A stretch of DNA of 64,000 nucleotides from Capsaspora owczarzaki ATCC 30864 (GCF_000151315.2 NW_011887303.1:134001-198000); one strand, 5' to 3'; positions 38,196-50,384 are shown, numbered from the stretch's first letter. The notes: a model not told the origin generated them from the sequence alone. Program-made: numbers and translations.

Positions 38196-41100
38196 TCAGC
38201 GCTTGCCATGGCGAATGAAGCGCAGGGCCAGGTAGCCAAGGAATCGGAGCGCAATCCAGATCAGAATGACCATCATAAGATTGGCAAAGCGGTCGTGGAA
38301 GAAGCCATCTTGAACACCGACAGACTTGAGAATTTGATCCGACGAGAGCGGGAAGCTGGAAGTTGTTTCGCATCCGGCCAGAGCAATTGGGCACTGCTGC
38401 GCCGCACTGTACGTCGTGTTGAACAGACAATACCCACCAGAGCCGACGTATTGATCGGCGTTATGAAACTCGTTGATCAACAGGGCAGCCAGAGCGTAGT
38501 TCTATCAGTTGTCAAAGATCGAGTCAATGAGTGAAGGTTCACAAACGCGATAGACATCAGCTCGAGTCTGCAAGATACGTACACAATACGAAATGTAATA
38601 CACCGTGTAGTGCCAAAAGTCCGGCATGTTCTACAATGCAGGGATTGAGGGGCGGTGGGACAGACAGATCAGTGTCAAAAGGTGAGGATCAGAGTCTATC
38701 ATTCAAATTCACTCAAACGCAACCGAAAAAAAAAAAAAAACGAAAACGAAAACGAAAACACCCATACCTGCGGGAAGATGAAGAAACCACTACACAAAAC
38801 AAACAGCAAAGGGAATGTTGTCATGGCGGCCGCCGCTTGTTCGAGCGTTGGCAAGGCAGCGGCAAAGAGCTAATTCGCCAATCACGAGAACCCATACATA
38901 CAAACAAACAAACAAAACCAGTCAATAACCACCGCATCGATAAAGCGACAACGTCAACAAACGTGATTCCCTACCTGAGCAAGGCCGCATCCAAAATCAG
39001 CCAACAGGATGGCCACAAACGTGAAAAAGAAGAACTGGTCTGCCGTCCGTGCAAAGTTGCATCCCCAGTAGATGATGATCGACCAGAAGAGGCCCTTGAG
39101 GATCATGTACGGGAGTTCAATAAACATGTTCGCCAAAAAGTACGAAGAGACCTGATAGGTCGCCGCTGCACGCTCGCGCGTAAAGAACTTGCGATCCTCA
39201 ATCACTGCTCCACCGTCCCCAAACCCAAAACAAAAAAGAAAACAAAAAAATGAGTGACATGTTGACCATCACAGCAAGGCACACCAAAACGTCAATCAGA
39301 TGGAATGCTCACGTCCGCCAAGGAGCTGGTTGGCGCCGATCGAAAACATGGTGACGGTCAAGGAGATCAGCGCCTGCCTGTTGCGGATGCCGGACTGGTT
39401 GTGGGGAGAGTCGCGATAGACGAGCAGGAAGAGAATGGCAATGATGGAGGGCATGATAACACGCGAGCGGAAGAAGGCGGGATCGCCAGATGCCTTCTTA
39501 AAGTTGCGTTGCAGCAGAACGCGGAAGTTGAACAGAGCGTTGTTGACAAACAAGTCTTGCTCTTCGCGCAGCTGATGCTCGCCTTCGGAGCCGTGACGAG
39601 CGGCTTGTCGCGTGGAAACCTTGCGCATCTCCGCCAGCGCCGACCTGCGATACTGCTGCGCAAAGAAGGACTGCTCCACAATCGGGCCCTCGATCGCACC
39701 GGCTTTTCCGTGGTGATCGCTTGTCACAGACACTGGTCGAAACGACACAATGGAAGAACAATGAAAAAACACAGCGTCGATCAACAATTTGGAGAAAAAA
39801 AGGGAAGGAGGGGGGGGGGGCAACGGCGGCGGCGGGGGAGAGTGGGACTGGAAATTCGTCATGACATACCGATAAACTCGGCAGGATTCACGGAAGGAGA
39901 GTGCTTGTAACCCAGCTGTACAAAGTAGTCCACGGCGTTCGCAGCAGGGCCCAGGTACACGACCTCGCCAGCAACAAGGAGCATGAGACTGGACGCAACA
40001 ATTGAAAAAAATGAGCAAATGAAACAAAGCAAACAATCAGTGATTGGTCATCTCCGCTCAACAGCTGCAGAATGCACCAATGGATGCATACCGATCAAAC
40101 AGACGGTAGATGTCTGTGCTTGGCTGATGGATGGTGCAAACAACAGTGGTACCTCTGTCGCGAATCTTGCGAACAAAGCGCATAATGTCGAACGCAGTCG
40201 TGGCTGTTGTGAACAATGCAACAACGCAAGTGAGCCCTGGTTTATGACATTTTTGTTCAACGATATCTTACAGTCGAGACCACTGGTTGGTTCGTCCAGG
40301 AACAATATGCCTGCAATCAACCAGCAAACAAAGCAACAGGACATGAATAAATCGACACAGTCATCAGACTCCATCACACGAATCACCACAAAAAAAAAAA
40401 AAAAAAAAAAAAAGATGGTACGCACTAGGACACGTCAGGAGCTCAATGCCAATGTTCACGCGCTTGGCTTGACCACCCGAAATACCGCGATGGCGCTCGT
40501 CGCCGATCAGCACGTCGGCGCAACTGGTGAGACCCAATTCGGCGATAACCTCCTCAACGCGCTTCATGCACACTGCGTCGCCGGTCGAGGCAGGCAGACG
40601 CAACTTTGCAGTAAAGTAGAGCAGCTCGCGCACTGTCAACGTGCCGAGAAGAATGTCAGACTGTTCGACATAGCCGCACAAACGCTTAAAGTCGTGGCTC
40701 CGTGGCTGGCCATTGAACAGCATGGTGCCGTCAATGTAGCCAGAGCTCTTGCGGCCTGCGATGACATCCAACAAGGTTGATTTTCCTGATAGAGATGCGC
40801 CAACCAACAGAAATGAGTCAACGAAAAAACAACAAAAACTAGAGTGGGTTAACAGAGGGGCATCAGCAGCAGTCTAACCTGCACCGCTTGGGCCCATCAG
40901 TGCAGTCATTGTACCGGTATGGAGTGCGCCCGTGACCTCTGTTTCACCATCGAGTGGCATGGTGTAAGTACACGGCAACAAGTTAGAACTGACGCTCGCA
41001 GACAATCACAACATCAATTTTCCCACCCCTTTTTTGTTTTCGCCGACATTTGGTTTAGTCTCATACCTTTGAGCAGCATTTTGCGGGTGACTTCCTTCTT

Positions 41101-41817
41101 GCGGCCTGCAAGACGATCACGCAGCTTGTCATTCTTGACAATTTCAATCGAATAGGACAAGTCTTCCATGGTGATTGTAAATGGCTCGATGGTCTTCTGG
41201 AGCGCAGCCGAGGACGCTCGAAGCGATGCGAGCCGCTCTGCCTCGATCTTGGACTCGGTATCAACAGCTCCCGCAATGTGGAGGCCGCTCGACTTGGCGT
41301 CAGAGTACGCCGAAAGCAGCGTTCGGGTCGACGGCGGGTCGAACGAAGCCGGCGAGATGGGACTGCTGTCGCCCAGTCCGACCTGGTGCAGATTGTCCAC
41401 GCTGCCCTTGATGGGCTCGTGCGTCAGCGCAGGGAGTCTGCGGCTCTGCGCATCGGTCGACGCCGACTCGCGTCGCTTGTTCTCGTCGGCTCGGCCGTCG
41501 TCGTCGGCGTCGTCGTCGTCGTCGTCGTGCTCGTCCGGGTGCTCAGAGACCACTGTGGCCAGCGCTGCAAACTTGACCTGTCGCGATCCGGGCGACGTGG
41601 CCTGGTTGCTGCTCGCAACGGAGCTGCGCGTCGAATCCGGCGGCGAAGCGGGTTCGATCACCAGCGCTGGGACGGCCGGTCGTTCGTGCGCCTGAGCCTC
41701 CGACGACGCAGCGTCCGTGGGAGGAAGGTCGATGGACACGGCAACAGAGTCCGGCTGCCCGCTCGGCGGCTCCGACGACAACGAGGGCGGCGATGAGGAT
41801 GACGAGGTGTGGCTCAT
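38196..41817 (-). CDS. ABCG-family half-transporter, copy 2
   Basis: Eleven exons: 41817-41067, 40938-40879, 40785-40426, 40310-40272, 40203-40092, 39988-39870, 39732-39313, 39204-38975, 38869-38768, 38630-38583, 38501-38196, giving 848 residues. ATPase motifs: Walker A GPSGAGKST (split by an intron after GPSGA), signature ISGGQAKRVNIG, Walker B ILFLDEPTSGLDS and switch TIHQPSTD. The membrane half has FFTRERAAATYQVSSYF and then several TM helices, an extracellular loop with CLF...QQCPIALAGC, and a basic end RFIRHGKR. The N-terminal ~240 residues are a Ser/Pro/Asp-rich extension with an acidic run (about 41480-41530), much longer than in copy 1. The 420-bp exon 7 matches the 423-bp exon 4 of copy 1, but most other introns differ. 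The exon 8 acceptor (GAGCAG) was chosen by phase. Substrate unknown. Confidence 0.92.
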
Positions 41818-42912
41818 CCTGCCTTTGGGAAAATTGGAAAAAAAGAAAAAAAAAAAAAAAGGACTGAGAAGGGATTTTCAAATTCGATCGTTGTATATGA
41901 AGCTCCTTTGCCTGCTGTTGAAGAGATTGTTGGAGTGCTGGTTTCTGCTTGAAGGTTGATAATGATGCCAAGGGGAAACAGGTGGGGTAAATGGGGGTAA
42001 ATGGGGGGTCAAAGGAGAACGGGCGAGGAGGCATGCGCTGGAGGATATTTATGGTGGAGGATTCGCAGGGAAAGCGAAGCGCGCCATTTCCCCCCGCCCC
42101 CAGCAGTGTCGGAACTGGATTTTGAGCACCAAACACCAACGACGTAGAAAGAGAGAGCGAGCAGTCAAAAATAATGCAACAAAAGAAAACCGGGCCGCGT
42201 GTCGGGAACAAGAAGAAGAAGAAGAAGAAGCAGAAGAAGAAAGAAAGAAAAGAAGTGCTATGGGAAAAAATCGCAGGGGGGAAGAAAACTGGATCTGAAG
42301 GTGGAGCCGAAGCGGCGGCTCGGGATGGCTGCTTTGGGGGGGGAAACGGGGAAGAAAGAGGCATAAAGAACACAACAAGGTCTGCGGCAAAAAAAGATAG
42401 AAGCGCACTGCGGCACGAGAATGAGAGCTGGTTTGGAGGGAGCGGCAATGTATGTGGATCAGAGTTTGACAAGGCGAAAACAAATCAAAGGACAAAAAAG
42501 GAGAGCAGCTGGCGGTTAAACTGAGATGATGACCACTAGCTCGGTCGAATATCGTTAGAATTTGTGGCGATATACAGCAAAAAACCATGCGTCGTTTCAC
42601 TTGTGGGGTTCGGTCGGGACGAAAGCCGCTTGAATGTTTCGTGATCCACTATGCTGAACATTGACAACGGAAGGTGCAACTCCTCCAGACACACTGTCGT
42701 CTCGACCTGTCAGGAATAGATCTAAGACCCGCCGTCGTATCGAGCGTTACTACATGCAACACGACGGACTCTTTGAGCGCTCTTGGGCTGCGATCAACAT
42801 TTTTTTTTTTGTTTTTTAACTGTCCACTTCACAAAGCGTCATCCAATCCAACAACCAACATTCACAACTTCACCCTCTGACAAACAAAAACAAACCACAC
42901 CGAAAATCCCGC
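41818..42912. other. spacer between ABCG copy 2 and FITM
   Basis: About 1.1 kb between two minus-strand genes: promoter of the ABCG gene and 3' UTR of FITM. It contains a 17-bp A tract (about 41844), an AAG run (about 42210-42245) and G-rich stretches (about 42070-42110, 42330-42350). No exon recognised. Confidence 0.45.
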
Positions 42913-43797
42913 TTAAATATGCGGTGGCGGACCGGGGTAGCGGTGGGTCTGCAGGAAGGTGGGATACTGCAAAAACCAGATTGCTTGGGCCAAAAGCAAG
43001 CCAACGAGCTTCTCCACCCAGGTGTGAAAGTACAGTGCCGTCGTGCACAGCATGAACGCCCAAAGAACAAAGAGTGCTACAAGGACCCACAAGGCAGGTG
43101 TTGATAGCCGGCCCGTCCCGGTCTCTGCTGACGTGGATGCTCCGTTCGGGTTCAGGTTCAGGTTCAGGTTGGGCGAGGATGACTCGGACGGCGACGACGA
43201 GGAGGCTTCCGTGGCGAGAGCAGCCGCCGTTGCGCGCTCAAACGGCAGCTCAAAGTGCGGGCGCAACTCCTCCCAGATAACGAGCATGGAGAACGCGAGC
43301 AGGAACGTATGTCCCGACAGATCGAGCGAGTCCCAGCGGTGGCCATTGTGGACGCACAATCTGCGCGTCTCGTGGAGCGGATCCGAGCAGACGCCCGTCC
43401 AGTGACGCACCGTATCGAGTCCCGTCGTCACGCACCACCAGCCGGCGGTGGCGATGGCGAGGCGCGCGCACACGTTGCTGAAATGGCGCCACGATTGGCG
43501 ACCGTCGAGCACGACCGCCAGCTTGAACACGACGAGCAGCCCGACCGTCCAGGCCCACCCGCGCTTGACAAACATGATGTTGAGAATGTTGGTCTTGTCG
43601 GCAAAGTAGTGCTCGGCGTCGAGGTTGGCCAGCACCGAGCCAAACACAACAACGATCGCCTGGAGCACCACCACCCACGGCAAGTGAATCCCATCCGCAA
43701 CGTGCGACGCGGCCCACAATTGAGGTCTTCTGGTCGTATGGCGATGATGCTTGCCGTGTGCCGCAGCAGCGTGGTGCGGTTGGTGTCCCTTTGCCAT
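42913..43797 (-). CDS. FITM2: Fat storage-inducing transmembrane (FIT) protein
   Basis: Single exon, 294 residues. FIT proteins sit in the endoplasmic reticulum and help lipid droplets bud; they resemble lipid phosphatases and have acyl-CoA diphosphatase activity. The family signature DLSGHTFLLAFSMLVIWEEL is present at about residue 160, and the second conserved histidine follows in ALYFHTWVEKLVGLLLA. These match the two active-site histidines of FIT2. Several TM helices are evident. A His-rich head (first 20 residues) and a Ser/Asn-rich cytoplasmic insert (EASSSSPSESSSPNLNLNLN) are local features. Absence of introns stands out in this window. FITM1 and FITM2 cannot be told apart here; the symbol is at family level. 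Confidence 0.9.
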   Translation of the reverse strand: MAKGHQPHHAAAAHGKHHRHTTRRPQLWAASHVADGIHLPWVVVLQAIVVVFGSVLANLDAEHYFADKTNILNIMFVKRGWAWTVGLLVVFKLAVVLDGRQSWRHFSNVCARLAIATAGWWCVTTGLDTVRHWTGVCSDPLHETRRLCVHNGHRWDSLDLSGHTFLLAFSMLVIWEELRPHFELPFERATAAALATEASSSSPSESSSPNLNLNLNPNGASTSAETGTGRLSTPALWVLVALFVLWAFMLCTTALYFHTWVEKLVGLLLAQAIWFLQYPTFLQTHRYPGPPPHI

Positions 43798-44023
43798 TTT
43801 CCTTCGGTGGATTTTGTGAGCTCAAACGGTGAGGAGCAGAACTGAGGCTGCTACGACTTCGACTACAACAGGCGCTCTCACTCAATCAGATTCACTACAT
43901 ATGCACTGTACTTCTAAAATGTTTCGGTCATTCAATCAATGTGCCAGTCAGCTTTTTTTTTTTTTCCATTGACTTTCCATTGAGCTTTTTTTTTTTTTTC
44001 TACTGTATTGACTTTCCATTGCA
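43798..44023. promoter_or_regulatory. short divergent promoter, FITM / HSF
   Basis: 226 bp separate the two start codons, so both genes must share it. It holds two T tracts and a repeated TGACTTTCCATTG (about 43970-43983 and 44009-44022). I searched by eye for nGAAn inverted triplets (heat-shock elements) and saw no clear array. Confidence 0.5.
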
Positions 44024-44514
44024 ATGAAGCGAGCAAGCCAACGCGCTGCCAAGACGACCGAGGCTCAGTCTGCGGCCTCCGACACTGAATCACCATCGAC
44101 TACTACTACTGCTGCTGGTGGTGGTGGTGGTGGTGCTGGGCATGGGAGCGAGCTGCGCGTGGTGCTGGCGACGGCGGCGGACGAGGCTCAGCAGCAGCCT
44201 CAGCAACGGCCAGCGGCGCGGACGGGCGAGCCGGCGGCCATCCCCGCCTTCATTGGCAAGCTGCTTGCAATGCTGTCCGATCCCAACGCAAGCGGCATCA
44301 TTGAGTGGTCGCCCGCTGGCACCTCGCTGCGAGTGATGAACGCGCCCACGTTCGCCAAAGAGGTCAGACGCTCGATGCTTCCCCCCCCCCTCTTGCCTTT
44401 TTGTTTTCGCTTTGGCTTTTATGCTGTGGTGGTATCAGAACAAAGGGTGTTGGATTGTGGAAGCTGTGAGGGACGGGACGGGGACGGAAACAAGGTCCCA
44501 ACACGGCGGGATTA

Positions 44515-44549
<35 letters not shown>

Positions 44550-46852
44550 GAGAACTCAAAACTTCGCCATTGAAATCAGGTTGAAGTGAAGAAAAAACAA
44601 ATACTCATCATAATCATAAAGAGACGATGAAGATGACGAGCTATGCATCAGCTGGTCGAGTCGAGGAGAATTGGAACATGAGAGACTGAAGCTGGTTGAA
44701 ACGCAACAACCAGCTCTGAGAAATCTGAGAAAGCTGAGAAAATCTGAGACATCAAACCCTCACTCGTCCCGTTCTATTTGCACCTCACTTTCCTTTCCAA
44801 ATCAAAACACACAAATAGATGCTCCCGCGCTACTTCAAGCATAGCAACTTTACGAGCTTTGTGCGGCAGCTGAACATGTATGGCTTCCACAAGATTGTCG
44901 GCGTCATCCAAAACACGCTGCAGAGCGGTGACGAGTCGTGGGAGTTTTCAAATCCGTACGTCAAGCGCGATCAGCCCGAGCTGCTCAAGTTTGTGCGACG
45001 CAACGCGCCGCCGTCTTCGGCATCGCATCCGGCTGCTGGCAGCACTGCTCCTTTGCCGCTGCCGACACAGACACAAGAGGCTACTGCCATCCTGGCCATG
45101 TCTCCCGGCTCGGCGGCGGCTGCATCACAGCTCGCCAATGCGAACGAAATGAAGCGCCTTGTGACTGAGCTCCAGCACATCAAGTCGCAACAGCGTGGCA
45201 TTAAGGCGCGGCTGGATCACATGGAGCAAGACAACATTGCACTGCAAAAGACGGTCGCCGCCGCTCGCGATCGCCACGATGAGCAAGACAAGGTGTTGAA
45301 AAAGATTCTCACCTTCCTCGCGGCCATCTACGCGCCTGGGCGCACCACTCTCTCCGGTGTCGGCACCGAAACGGGCAACTCGAGCCGCCTTGCCATCGGA
45401 GCTCCGTTCGTTGTGTCGCCTGCTGGCACCATCAGCACCAATGCCGGCGGCGCCATTCCGATGCCGCCCGCAACCGACGTGCTCACGCCCGGCATCTGGT
45501 CAAGTCCCGCCGCCCCCGCCGTTCTCGACCTGTTTGATGGCGCAGGTAATTTCATGGGTTTGTGCATTGTGGTGTGACGATCGACGAGTGCAAGAGAGAA
45601 GCATTTGCAATTTTTTTTTGTTTTTTTGCGCTTGTCGGAAAAAAAAAGGCCGGCGATGAATTTATTTACAATTTGCTGTGTTGTTTGCCACTCATCATCT
45701 CACTCTGACTTGTTGCAACAACAAAACAATGCATTTGATGCAATTCATCATCATCATCATGCCTCCTCGTTCGTCGACTGCCCAAAACACAGCCGTGCCA
45801 GGTAAGCCGACCAAATCCACCTCAACCTCCGCCACCGCCTCTCTCCCACTCCATCTTCGCGTGGCCGACCAATTACATCACGATCATCTCCGCACTGAGC
45901 GCCCGGATGTTCCTCTGATCGAAACGGAAAGCGGCTACCCGCCAGTGATTCCGATGGATGTGGCTAGTTTGCCAGAGGTCGCATTGTCGCCAGCCGATTT
46001 GGAGGCCGTGCGCTTGGACGCTCTTGCTCGCATGAAAGGCCACCACTACTATTATGAGAATTTGGAAAGTGGTCCCTCCACAGTCATCGACCCGCCCTCA
46101 CCCTCCGCAAATATTGCTTCTCCTCTTCCTACAACAACAACTACAACAACATCATCATCAGCAGCACTCTCGCAGACTGACAAGGCCTCAACGATTGCTC
46201 GCGCCGCCAACGACCTGTTCTCAAGCTCCCTTGCCAGCGAAGTGGACGACGTTCAGCGGAACATTGATTCCGTCACCTCGGGCCTCTTTGCAGGGCAGTA
46301 TGGCTTTGACCAGGATACGCTGAATGCGCTCATGACGGAGGCACGACCAGGATCATCTCCCAGCGACTACCTCGGCCATCCAGCGCTTCCCAATGGCAAC
46401 ATTGATGCCGAAACACACATCGATGGCCTGCTGCAGCACCTCAACCAGCTTGCCGACAACAACACCTTGCCAGCCACCGTGACACACGCCATGTATCCCA
46501 ACGCGCGCGTGACGGATCTCGACTCGGACGAGATTATGAATGAGACACGCCTCGTTGATATGGCGGCCTATGCGAACGCTCACGGCAACAAGGACGTCGC
46601 GGACGGCAAGGCTCGCAAAGCCCCTCGCTTTGATCCGGCTGTTTCCGGCATTGTGGACCTTGACGAGGAGGATTGGCCACTTGATTCGACGACAAACAAC
46701 GTGAGTGCTAAAACGGTGCTGGTAATGCTACGTTGTTATTGTGACCTTTTTGGCACTGACAAATTTTCTGTTGGGCTCTGCAGGCGCCCGAGACAGCCGC
46801 CCCGACCATCGAGGACTTGCCAGTCGGTCGTGGCTTGAAACGCAAGCATTGA
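44024..46852 (+). CDS. HSF: Heat shock transcription factor
   Basis: Four exons, 44024-44362, 44819-45545, 45793-46700, 46784-46852, giving 680 residues. The DNA-binding domain starts in exon 1 (PAFIGKLLAMLSDPNAS, IEWSPAGTSLRVMNAPTFAKE) and continues in exon 2 (MLPRYFKHSNFTSFVRQL, NMYGFHKI), with the recognition helix intact. A hydrophobic-repeat trimerisation region follows (KRLVTELQHIKSQQRGIK, LDHMEQDNIALQKTV). The long exon 3 is disordered and acidic, as expected of an activation region, and the protein ends GRGLKRKH, a possible nuclear signal. It should bind heat-shock elements as a trimer. The first ~75 residues are low-complexity (Gly run, Gln run). Intron 1 (456 bp) has a 31-bp A tract and splits the DNA-binding domain. 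Confidence 0.93.
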
Positions 46853-46985
46853 TGAGTGTTATTGATCCTAAGATTTTTTTTCTTGTTGCTGTTGATCCCT
46901 CTGTTAATGTGTAACTGTTGATTTTCGTTCAGTGTTGCCAATCAATGAATTTCCATTTATTGTCGACCTAGTCGTGCACATCATG

Positions 46986-48562
46986 TCACTCTGTCGGAGG
47001 AACAGGATGATGCGGTGCACTTAATAGGCCCTCGACGAGATGCTTTTTGCTGAAATGGCCTCGAGACAGATAGTACAGCGCCTCTTCTTTGCCAAACAGT
47101 TTGCTGGCGATTGCTCGGTGTGATAGTCCCTGGTGGTTGAGTTCTGTGGCTTTTGCTCGCATCTCCAGGAAGTGGTCCAATCGTTGTTGCAAGAGCTGTA
47201 GTTGCAAGGACAAAAATTGTCGTCAGATTCTACTGGGTTTTGCTCCTGCTTGAAGCAGCAGTCGAAAAGAAGAATCGTCCAGAGAACAGTGACAAAAACA
47301 CTCACCTTTTTACCATCAGAAACAAACCCGCGGTGGGCACAGAATAAAGTGTTCCAATCGAGCGAAAGAACGCGTCTGAGACTGGCGATTTCATCGTTGA
47401 CGTCCTCGTCGTTGCGCATCATCTGCCAGGGAGAAAGACACACAAGCAGGAATGTGATTCAGCACAGTACGTGTCAAATTTCAAAAACCTAGTAGACTTA
47501 CCAGTGGCTTGGAAGTCACAAACAAGTCGCCCGAAAACAAATGCCCTCGCGCTGGATCAAACATGACAGTCATATCCGAGCAATGGCCTGGCGCGGCAAC
47601 AGGTACTATTGACAAATCATGACCGATGGTCGGTCTGATTGCTGGAGGCGGCACGGACGCCGATGATGCACTGTCAGCCAGAATCGCATCAAACGAGCCA
47701 TGCACATCGACCGTTGGCGGTTTTCCCCAAACAAGTCGGCGATACATTTGGACCTCGAAACCTTCTGTGAGCAGTTTCAGCGATGTTTTGGGTGCTCGGA
47801 TGGAGATGCTCGGAAAGTCGCGCTTGATGCGAGCGGCATTCCCAGAGTGGTCTGCCAAAATCACACACAAAAAACCAAAAACACGAGTGTGGTGAGCATC
47901 ATCTGTGCAAGAGTCGTCAGATGGGAAGAATCGGGATTTTGGCGCCCACTATCCAGCAATTCCTAATCCGATGACGCGGATCATCTCAGAGCGGCAAAAG
48001 AAGTTGATGACAGCGCCGCACGTGAACGCGAGGACAGGAACAGCTGCTGCTGCACGTGAAAACGCGGCAACGCGCAATCTGCTCGTCCTCCATCTGACTC
48101 TGATGCACGAGCAGAGAGTGGCTGTGCTGGTGTGATTCAAACCCAGTCCGCATCGAATCGAGACGAGGGAGAGAGAGCAAGCGGACGGAGCGGTTTTGCG
48201 GTCAGACCTTCGTGATGATGCGTGATGAGCAGCTCTTTGACGGGCTGCACAGCGCTGCCGCCTGGAGCAAGGCCCTGGGCGCTGGTCTGGACGCTCGTGA
48301 GGTATGCTTTGACCGGGCTCCATTGGTTTGGGGGCCCGCAGTCGATTAGCGTTGAGCCGGTTCGGAACATGCACTTTGTGCCGAGTTTGACAACCAGAAC
48401 CAGACCCAGAACCCCAATTGCATTGGTCAGTGTTCCAACGTCAACGGACAGGACCATTTTTGTTGTGCAATTGGGCATACGTACGACGGTGGTGTTGATC
48501 CGGCCGGGGAAGAGCCCGACGCGAATGACCTCGACGCCCTGGTGAATGGCGCGCTCGAGCAT
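46986..48562 (-). CDS. Metallo-beta-lactamase-fold hydrolase (LACTB2-like)
   Basis: Five exons, 48562-48485, 48373-48208, 47851-47502, 47422-47306, 47195-46986, giving 306 residues (human LACTB2 288). The zinc motif is THHHEDHSGN, formed across the exon 2/3 junction. Further ligands are likely in APGHCSDMTVMF and FSGDLF, and near the C-terminus CAHRGFV. The N-terminal GRINTTV...GSTLIDCG is the usual first strand pair. The C-terminal helical part (RAIASKLFGKEEALYYLSRG, HLVEGLL) matches the winged-helix end of LACTB2. LACTB2 is a mitochondrial endoribonuclease, but no clear presequence is seen here. Intron 1 is 111 bp and stop-free. Convergent with HSF (133-bp spacer). Confidence 0.9.
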
Positions 48563-49132
48563 TGTTTGTTGATTCTGTACACAAAAGACTGAGCACCCCG
48601 CCCCCCCCCCCTTTTCAGCATGAGTAAGTAGAATGAACAATGAATCGTGGACAGATTCTCAGAGTAGGCTCAACCTTCAAGCAAGAACGACAACCCAAAA
48701 AAAAAAAAAAAAAAAAAAAAAAGGAATAAGGTTTGTGATTGCGCCACGGGAAATTGTGCGGGGATCGAACCTGCGAGTTTTTGTTAGAAGCAAAAGTGAT
48801 TACCATTATCGAAGTATCCCGACGGCTTTGCACAAACTGGGCGACGAAGGGCAACAGAGGATAGATGGAGAAATCAGCAGTGAACTCGCACAAGCCAGAA
48901 CAAAACGATTGTAGACGGTAAGTTTTTGTCAATTGAGTAAAGTATAGATGGATGTCAGCAACAAAAAAGCCCAAAAGCCAAATCCTCCAGCCAATCTTGA
49001 AGCAGTACAAAGACATTTTTCAGCTCCGATCATTGATTCTCCATCAAACTCAAACTCTCATGTAATTTTTGGCCTTCTTTATTTCTCAGATCACTCTTCC
49101 ATTATTGTTATTTCATTATTATTCTCTGAGCA
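48563..49132. other. divergent spacer, MBL hydrolase / PDCD5
   Basis: 570 bp. It has a C-rich run (48598-48611), a 26-bp A tract (about 48697-48722) and a tRNA-like segment on the minus strand (48748-48820). The rest is AT-rich without coding signal. Confidence 0.5.
48748..48820 (-). pseudogene. tRNA-like sequence, Arg(UCU) type, probably degenerate
   Basis: Read on the minus strand, the 73 nt fold partly as a tRNA. The anticodon arm is perfect (TTTTG / CAAAA around the loop CTTCTAA, anticodon TCT). The T loop is GGTTCGATCCC, an ideal B box, with four of five stem pairs. The D loop holds GG with a three-pair stem. The acceptor arms do not pair properly: only GGGA/TCCC-like ends match, and about three extra bases follow the T stem. 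A T run suitable for pol III termination follows after about 25 bp. Confidence 0.35.
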
Positions 49133-50113
49133 ATGGCCGACGGCGACGACGAACTCGCGGCCATCCGCGCCCGCCGCATGGCTGAGCTGCAGCAGAAGAG
49201 CGGCCAGGGGCAGTCGCTCCCCGGCGGCGTGCCTGGCATGGGCGGCGCAGGCGGCAACAATGCTGCCAAGGTACGACGAGGAGACAGCGTTTGGAACTCT
49301 GGGGGGGGGGGCGACCATCGAGTCGAGACAAAGTCAACAATGATGTGCTGCCGAGCGCTCATCCGTTGGTTGTCTGCGTTGCTTTGGCTTTGATTTGATT
49401 TTTCTATTTGAATGCAAATCCACAATGTCGGTCCGATGCAGCAAGAAGAAGCTGCACGACGGTAAGAACGACGAGTACTCTGCGAGATTTTTGACAATGG
49501 CTTGAGATACTGACCCATCCCTTGTTCGATCTCTTGTTCGATCGCTGATGATCAGTGAAACAGAAGTCCGCCAGTCGCTGCTGATGCAAATCCTCGAACA
49601 AGAAGCCCGTGCACGATGTAACAGCCCTCATTGGCATGGCAAAAATGCTTCCACCAATGGAACTTTTGTTCCTTACTTTGAAAACAATCACTTTGGATTC
49701 GCTCTTGTCAGTGGGTCGTATTGCAAGCGTCAAGCCCGAGAAGGCGCGCGCGGTCGAGGACTTGCTCATTCGCATGGCCAAGAGCGGCCAACTGCCTGGC
49801 ATGGTACCAAAAAAAAAAAACCTTGTATTCTGGAAGATGCGTTTCGGTAGCTCCAAGGTATCTGACGTGCGTATTGACTCTGTTCCATGCTTAGGTGGAC
49901 GAGCCGCAGCTTATCAAACTGCTCTCGCAAGTCAGCGAGGTTGAGAACTCAAAGAAGGCATCCAAGCTCACGGTGAGTTCTGTTTTCCTGAAGCTTGTAT
50001 TTTTTGTGTTTTTGTCTTTTCTTTTTTTTGTTGGAATTGACGGATCCCGCTGACTCGCTGCTCCGCAATAGTACACGCGCAAGACCCTGGACGATGACGA
50101 TGATGACGAGTAA
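49133..50113 (+). CDS. PDCD5: PDCD5 (TFAR19-type DNA-binding helical protein)
   Basis: Six exons: 49133-49270, 49442-49461, 49556-49617, 49712-49803, 49895-49972, 50072-50113, giving 143 residues (human 125). The start MADGDDELAAIRARRMAELQ matches the human N-terminal helix. The core reads VRQSLLMQILEQEARARLGRIA and VKPEKARAVEDLLIRMAKSG, the diagnostic PDCD5 helices, and the protein ends in an Asp run. PDCD5 is a small conserved protein of cytosol and nucleus linked to apoptosis and to folding by the chaperonin CCT. Exon 2 is a 20-bp microexon (residues QEEAAR). A Gly/Gln insertion (GQGQSLPGGVPGMGGAGG) replaces the short human linker after helix 1. Confidence 0.94.
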
Positions 50114-50384
50114 CGCGCGGTGTCCCAAAAACAAAATTTGTGAATGGTTGTCAGTTTCAGCCCCGCTTCCTCTGTCACCACGAAAATACAAAAATACAGT
50201 CCATGGAAAACCCATGACTGCAGCAGTTTATGATTTTACTTTTGAGATCGCAGCGAAAGAACCAAAAAAAAAAAGTAATTAGAAAATCAAAAACCAAAAT
50301 GGTCGTACACTACAGTATGATACTTTCCTCGACACGAGGAACCGCATGAAAGCGACAGCCACCCCATCATTGCAGAAACCGCAT

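Noticed and set aside
38531-39253. 240-residue plus frame across ABCG copy 2 exons 8-10
   Set aside because: Antisense to exons with clear ABC membrane-domain sequence and good splice sites.
41543-42472. 309-residue minus-strand frame upstream of ABCG copy 2
   Set aside because: It overlaps the true ABCG first exon in another frame and reads low-complexity Phe/Ser/Pro from pyrimidine-rich spacer.
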